DNA from: Amphibalanus amphitrite
Taxonomy: Eukaryota > Arthropoda > Thecostraca > Balanomorpha > Balanidae
Length of the DNA: 64,000 bases
Direction of reading: 5' to 3'
Assembly: GCF_019059575.1 (NCBI RefSeq)
Contig: NW_024881973.1
Coordinates: 186,001 to 250,000 of the forward strand
The translations under genes were made by a program, and so were the position numbers. The notes under the pieces were generated by a model. It was given only the letters and a program-made list of their open reading frames with translations, did no database searches and was not told the DNA's origin. Positions within the stretch are counted from its first letter, which is position 1; each line of letters opens with the position of its first letter. Below are positions 59,885 to 64,000 of the stretch, piece after piece.

Positions 59885-60079
59885 TAGTAAAGAGCCAGTA
59901 GTCTACGAATATATTAAAAAACAATTAGAAATGAATAAGCGGACCGGTTTCGTCTATCAGACTTCTTCAGCGCTTTTTCAAAAACGTTTTTGAATTGTTT
60001 CTAATTGTTTCTACAATTTCTAATTGTAAACATTTCTAATTGTTTTTTAATATATTCGTAGACTACTGGCTCTTTACTA
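59885..60079. repeat. Perfect 49 bp inverted repeat with 97 bp spacer
   Basis: The arm TAGTAAAGAGCCAGTAGTCT... at 59885-59933 has an exact inverse complement at 60031-60079. The spacer contains the ribozyme-like motif at 59937-59975 and repeated CTAATTGTTTCT strings. Identical arms imply recent origin or maintenance by gene conversion. Confidence 0.93.
59937..59975 (-). ncRNA. Hammerhead-ribozyme-like motif (type I layout), possibly Penelope-derived
   Basis: On the minus strand the order is AAGCG, CTGAAGA, A, a small stem (GTCT-GAT-AGAC), GAAAC, CG, GTC, CGCTT. AAGCG and CGCTT pair as stem I. CTGAAGA and GAAA match the conserved hammerhead core (CUGANGA and GAAA). GTC sits at the expected cleavage position with a minimal stem III, a layout reported for Penelope-like retroelements. 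One extra A before stem II departs from the consensus, so activity is doubtful. Confidence 0.35.
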
Positions 60080-60702
60080 TATAAACAACTTTTCAATCAT
60101 TGTTTTGTTTTTCATTGTTAATGGATATTACCTAATTATCGAAATTATCCAGTGTGCCAATGCAGATGTCAAGGCTGTATGTATTTGTTGCGCCTAAGGC
60201 GAACTATATTCGTTGTAATTAGATACAAGTTTCATTCTTGAAAGCAATATCAAGCAATATGGCAGGGTTTTGTCGGTTTTTACGTCGGTGACTGGTCGTT
60301 TGGCAACATGCTCCACCTCATGTGAATTATTCGATGCAGTTCGATGCTGTTTAATTTTTGTTTTTGCATTTCCTGCTCCGATCTTTTAACCCTTTATATC
60401 TGTGACAACTTTGTTTAAGCGACTCTACATAACGTTTAGTGTCGTGGCTACCTCAGTGACCCCCATACCATTGGCCTGATGCTGGTGGCTGCGGCCTCAG
60501 GGCTGTAAACAAACTACTCGTCCAGCTGCTGTTGTTTTGTCGGCGACTGCGGGGGCGGCGGCGGCAGCTCCTGGTAGGAACTCCACCGCTCCTACCCAGT
60601 GACCTGTTCCCACACGGTGTCACAGCTGACTCTGGTATGCTAATGGGCCGACGGGCCTGTCGGCGGCCGGCGCGGTGGGCGCGGCCGGCGCCGGTCAGGG
60701 AG

Positions 60703-60815
60703 GTGTGGGTGCCCGAGCCACCCGCGGGGTGTGGGTGCTCCAGCCACCCGCGGGGTGTGGGTGCCCGAGTCACCCGCGGGGTGTGGGTGCTCCAGCCACC
60801 CGCGGGGTGTGGGTA
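60703..60815. repeat. 26 bp minisatellite, about 4.5 copies
   Basis: CACCCGCGGGGTGTGGGTGC followed by TCCAGC or CCGAGT repeats with a 26-base period (unit starts near 60719, 60745, 60771 and 60797). Confidence 0.92.
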
Positions 60816-60901
60816 CCAGCTCTGCTCGTGGCGGTGTGGGTGTTATGGGTGCCGGCTCTGTCCACGTGACGGCGACCCTTCCCATCCCCCATGGTGCATG
60901 G

Positions 60902-60945
60902 GCGTGAGTACAATGGACTGTACCAGCTGTCCATTGTACTCACGC
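60902..60945. repeat. Perfect 17 bp inverted repeat with 10 base loop
   Basis: GCGTGAGTACAATGGAC, the loop TGTACCAGCT, then the exact inverse complement. ACCAGCTGT-type strings continue to about 60990, so a local repeat-and-invert event is likely. Confidence 0.93.
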
Positions 60946-62996
60946 TAACCAGCTGTACCAGCTCAGACCAGCTGGCAGACTTTACCAGCTCTGCCGGCAG
61001 CATGAGTGCCAGACCGACCATGGTGTGGGAGCCCGCTCTGGCCGTGCCGTGGGCGTCGTATGTACAGCGCGACAGTCGGCGCTCCTATGAGCGCTCCATT
61101 ACCACTTTCCACTGATGTCCGACATTGTGCGCGCCCATCAAAGGACGGCAGGATGGCGGCATTGTGGCGTCACCGGCGGCCTGTGAATGGCCGGTCAGGT
61201 GCGGGCCGTTTGTCTGAGGCCCCACTGGCGCTCGTGGCGCCCGGCCGGGCGGCCGCCGATGCGAATCCACCGTGTGTTGCTACTTCGTCCCACTGGGTCA
61301 TTACAGGTGGAATGGGAATGCCTAAGCCGAAATGAGAACGGTCAATGTAAGACTGTCTCACTTTTTATTTATTCAGTCGCCTTTGTTTTATCCTTTTCTA
61401 TATTGTTTTGGTGTCTTGGGAATACGATAGTCGCACTGCATGACATTTTTTTTTGTCACGCAGTCATAAAATTCATGTTACATAAATGACAATGGTTCCC
61501 TGCTAGTTCGCCTGCGTCATGGGTGATTATGCGTAATGCTTTAACCACTTGAGTAGTCTTTTGTAAGCCTACGGAGCCTGCTGTCCTATAACGAATGATA
61601 GAATGAAAGGTGGTTTCCTGACCAGATTATATTTTCCTATTACGTCGCTTATTTGAGCGTAACGTGAGCTGAGAGTTCCCTCACTGCTCACAACACCCAC
61701 CTTATGTTTCAGTTTTCCCATAATGCTCACAACATTCACCTGTTATTTATGATGTGGTTGATCTCGAATTATGAGAGAAATAATTGAAAAAACTCGATTG
61801 CAATACTGGTAAACAAGCTGCAGATCATGTCTATCGGTGAGTGCTGTTTATGACGGTTGTGTAAGTGTTCATAAATGTCACCCGACTTTATCGGCATGCA
61901 ATGACTGCAGTCAACGTGCAAATGGCTGCCTGCTCCCGAACGAAGCTTGAAATGCTTGGCACCGTCATGGATAAGAAATGCTGCTTGAACCTCCGTTACT
62001 TGCTTCCAACAAACGGTAGAAACAGTGGATGCCATCTGAGCTTCACAAGTGTTATGCAGCTGGATTGCTAAAACAACCATCATCATGTCAATAAGCTTCA
62101 TAAATAAACAAATATATCTATGCCTACTGCATGAGTTTGCTCTTGATTTAAGACAAGTTCACATGGGACGAGAGAGTCGAAGAGAACGTTAGATGGCATG
62201 GCCAAAGTTGAGTCGATCATCACCGAGAGACTCATCGAAAACGCCTCGTTATTTTGTCCGAGGAAATCGGCGCCCTGCCAAAGCCTCCTTACAGCTGCCC
62301 CAACTTCGGAACGGAAGAACTTTCTGATGAAGGCCTGAATGAATCCTTATCGTAAACTAACCATGCCAACAAGCAGGCTGAAGCTGATAAAGAGCGCTGG
62401 ATGGTAATGTTATTGTGTAATATGTTGTTAAGTAGCGGAGGCCTCTCCACTGCTGGCGGTTGAGGCGCCTCTGCGTCTTAGACCCAACCTCGCCAATGCT
62501 GTGACGAAGCCGGCGCGCCGCCCACCCTCTCTCGGTGTCCGTGGGTGTGTGGGGCCCGACTGAAGCCGCACCCTCCCCGGCCCAACAGCGCCTGAACCGT
62601 CCTGAATGGCGGTGGCCACCGGCACCGCATGTCAATGCTGCATTCCGAGTCGTATCTGGCGCGTTTCACCGCCCGAACAGCTGGGGGCACTCTGGGGCTA
62701 AATCCCTTGAATCCCCGGGGCAATTTGCCGGGCAGAGATTGAAATTGTAATGGCGCTGCCAATAGAGGCTGATATGAATGCTGACTTTGACGCTCACCAA
62801 TCCTATGCTGGCTCTATTTTTGTCACTGCAAAGCTGGCTATGATCCGTGTTTTGTGGGTAACTGCTGTCACTGCTCCCGTTTTTGTTAAGAGCTTGATGT
62901 GTTGGGGCCGTTGCCATGGTATACATTTCACATTTTTTGTGGTTTGTTCTGATTGACATATAAAGGTATTATGCTATTTTTGATGAATAGGTTTGT

Positions 62997-64000
62997 TTAA
63001 CCTGCGCCCCAGTGGCGATCTCAGCCAACTTCGCCCTAGTGGGGGGGGGGGGGGCACATGTTACCACCCACCTCTAACTCAAAAACTAAGAGGGCTAGAA
63101 AGACGCGGTAAAAAGCAGTCGATAGCTCTTAATGCGTACGTTTGAAAGTATTTCGGTCATTTTTCACCTTAGAGCAATATTGGGGTCACCAGAGGTCATC
63201 AAAGGTCGAAATTTGCCAATTGTCATTATATTTTTCAGAAAACATGCCGCTATCGGAACTATGGTAGCTAGAAAAACGCATGGAAAAGCAATCGATAGCT
63301 TTTGAACTCTTCTTTTGATAAGGTCATCATCAAAATTGACCTCAGGTCAACGGTTTAGCCTCCAGAGGGCAAAACTCCAAAAATAGCTGTTTTTACGAAA
63401 AGTGTTTTTCGACAATAACTTTCGACTAAAAAAAGCCACGACATTTCTATTGCCAGAATCGTGTTCCCCTCGCCGAGACGCGTCGAATGAACTATAATTT
63501 GACCTTGAAAGGTCAACTTGAAAATTTGACCTCAAGTCAAGGTCATGACCTGACCGGAAAAGGTCATGTTGCATATCAGTCGATGCGTCTCAACAAGACA
63601 AACACATTGAGACCATCCCCAGCGTTCTATCTCTTTCCAATCGCGAGTTATTGGCAAAAAACTGTTTGTAGCCTCAAATGACCTCGGATGACCTTTTTAG
63701 AGGCTATCAGCAAAAATGACGCCTTGGTCATCACGAGTGGTCTAAATCATTGTGATTCTGAAATATTTGGACTGTTCCTATGCGTACACACGGATCTAGA
63801 GGCATTTTCATTTTTCTGCATTGACTTGTAATGGAAAGGTCACGCCACTGACCTGACCTTAGGTCACGGATATAAAAAATCCGAGATATACAAATTGTAG
63901 GCGTCCATAACAGCATGCAATCCACCAAGTTTAAAACCCTTCTGACAAACACTGCAGGCTGGAAATGATTGCAAACTTTTTTAGGCTTGGTCAGTTAACT
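62997..64000. mobile_element. TTAA-bounded G-hairpin element (copy D, cut by window end)
   Basis: The sequence starts TTAACCTGCGCCCCAGTGGC at 62997 and has a 14-base G-run (about 63041-63054) followed by CACATGTTACCACCCACC. As in the other copies, the interior is rich in TGACC/GGTCA units (63190-63350, 63500-63570 and 63840-63870). The right end lies beyond the window, so the pairing of ends cannot be shown. Confidence 0.6.

Larger units (their letters stand above)
60080..62996. other. No gene recognised
   Basis: GC-rich patches at 60530-60720 and 62450-62640 give overlapping frames without domains. A 26 bp minisatellite (60703) and a perfect hairpin (60902) are the only structured features. 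Confidence 0.5.

Overview
This is nuclear DNA from a multicellular animal, most likely an arthropod. The three recognisable genes are split by GT/AG introns, and a (CCTAA/TTAGG)n tract, the ancestral arthropod telomere repeat, lies near 33.6 kb. One gene resembles EFCAB9, a subunit of the sperm CatSper channel. Insects have lost CatSper, so a non-insect arthropod with swimming sperm fits, for example a barnacle-like crustacean. That placement is inference. The rest of the window is intergenic or intronic sequence packed with DNA transposons, MITEs, minisatellites and poly(G)/poly(C) runs.

Layout: 0-15 kb has no recognisable gene. It holds the right end of a TTAA-flanked element (1-266), a TTAA MITE (3525-4318), several simple repeats, a degenerate 16-17 bp repeat field (7.4-8.6 kb), a dead mariner-like element with near-intact terminal repeats (12287-13642) and a TIR element (13918-14892). 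An EFCAB9-like EF-hand gene runs on the + strand (15186-18977, 5 exons), with two nested transposons in its first intron. It is tail-to-tail with the V-ATPase subunit B gene (Vha55/ATP6V1B; - strand, 19780-32411, 9 coding exons, 499 residues, complete). A 1.9 kb transposon sits in Vha55 intron 7. Across a 700 bp gap that is probably a bidirectional promoter, the first two exons of TEX261 (a SVP26-like ER/Golgi membrane protein) start on the + strand at 33112. Its remaining exons are not visible in the window.

From 34 to 64 kb the window is mobile-element territory. The clearest structure is a nest at 37.6-43.2 kb. Two abutting TTAA elements share one TTAA; the second contains a 5'-truncated non-LTR retrotransposon, and that is itself split by a 2 kb DNA transposon with an 8 bp target duplication and about 150 bp terminal inverted repeats. 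The DNA transposon carries a decayed ORF on the opposite strand. At 56.5-58.9 kb a tandem duplication contains a 69 bp minisatellite, and at 59.9-60.1 kb a perfect 49 bp inverted repeat encloses a hammerhead-ribozyme-like sequence.

The most novel-looking signal is a family of at least six TTAA-bounded elements (at 1, 15.7, 37.7, 38.6, 45.6 and 63.0 kb). Near their ends they carry hairpins made of a G-run, a short loop and a C-run. Their interiors are rich in AGGTCA/TGACCT half-sites.
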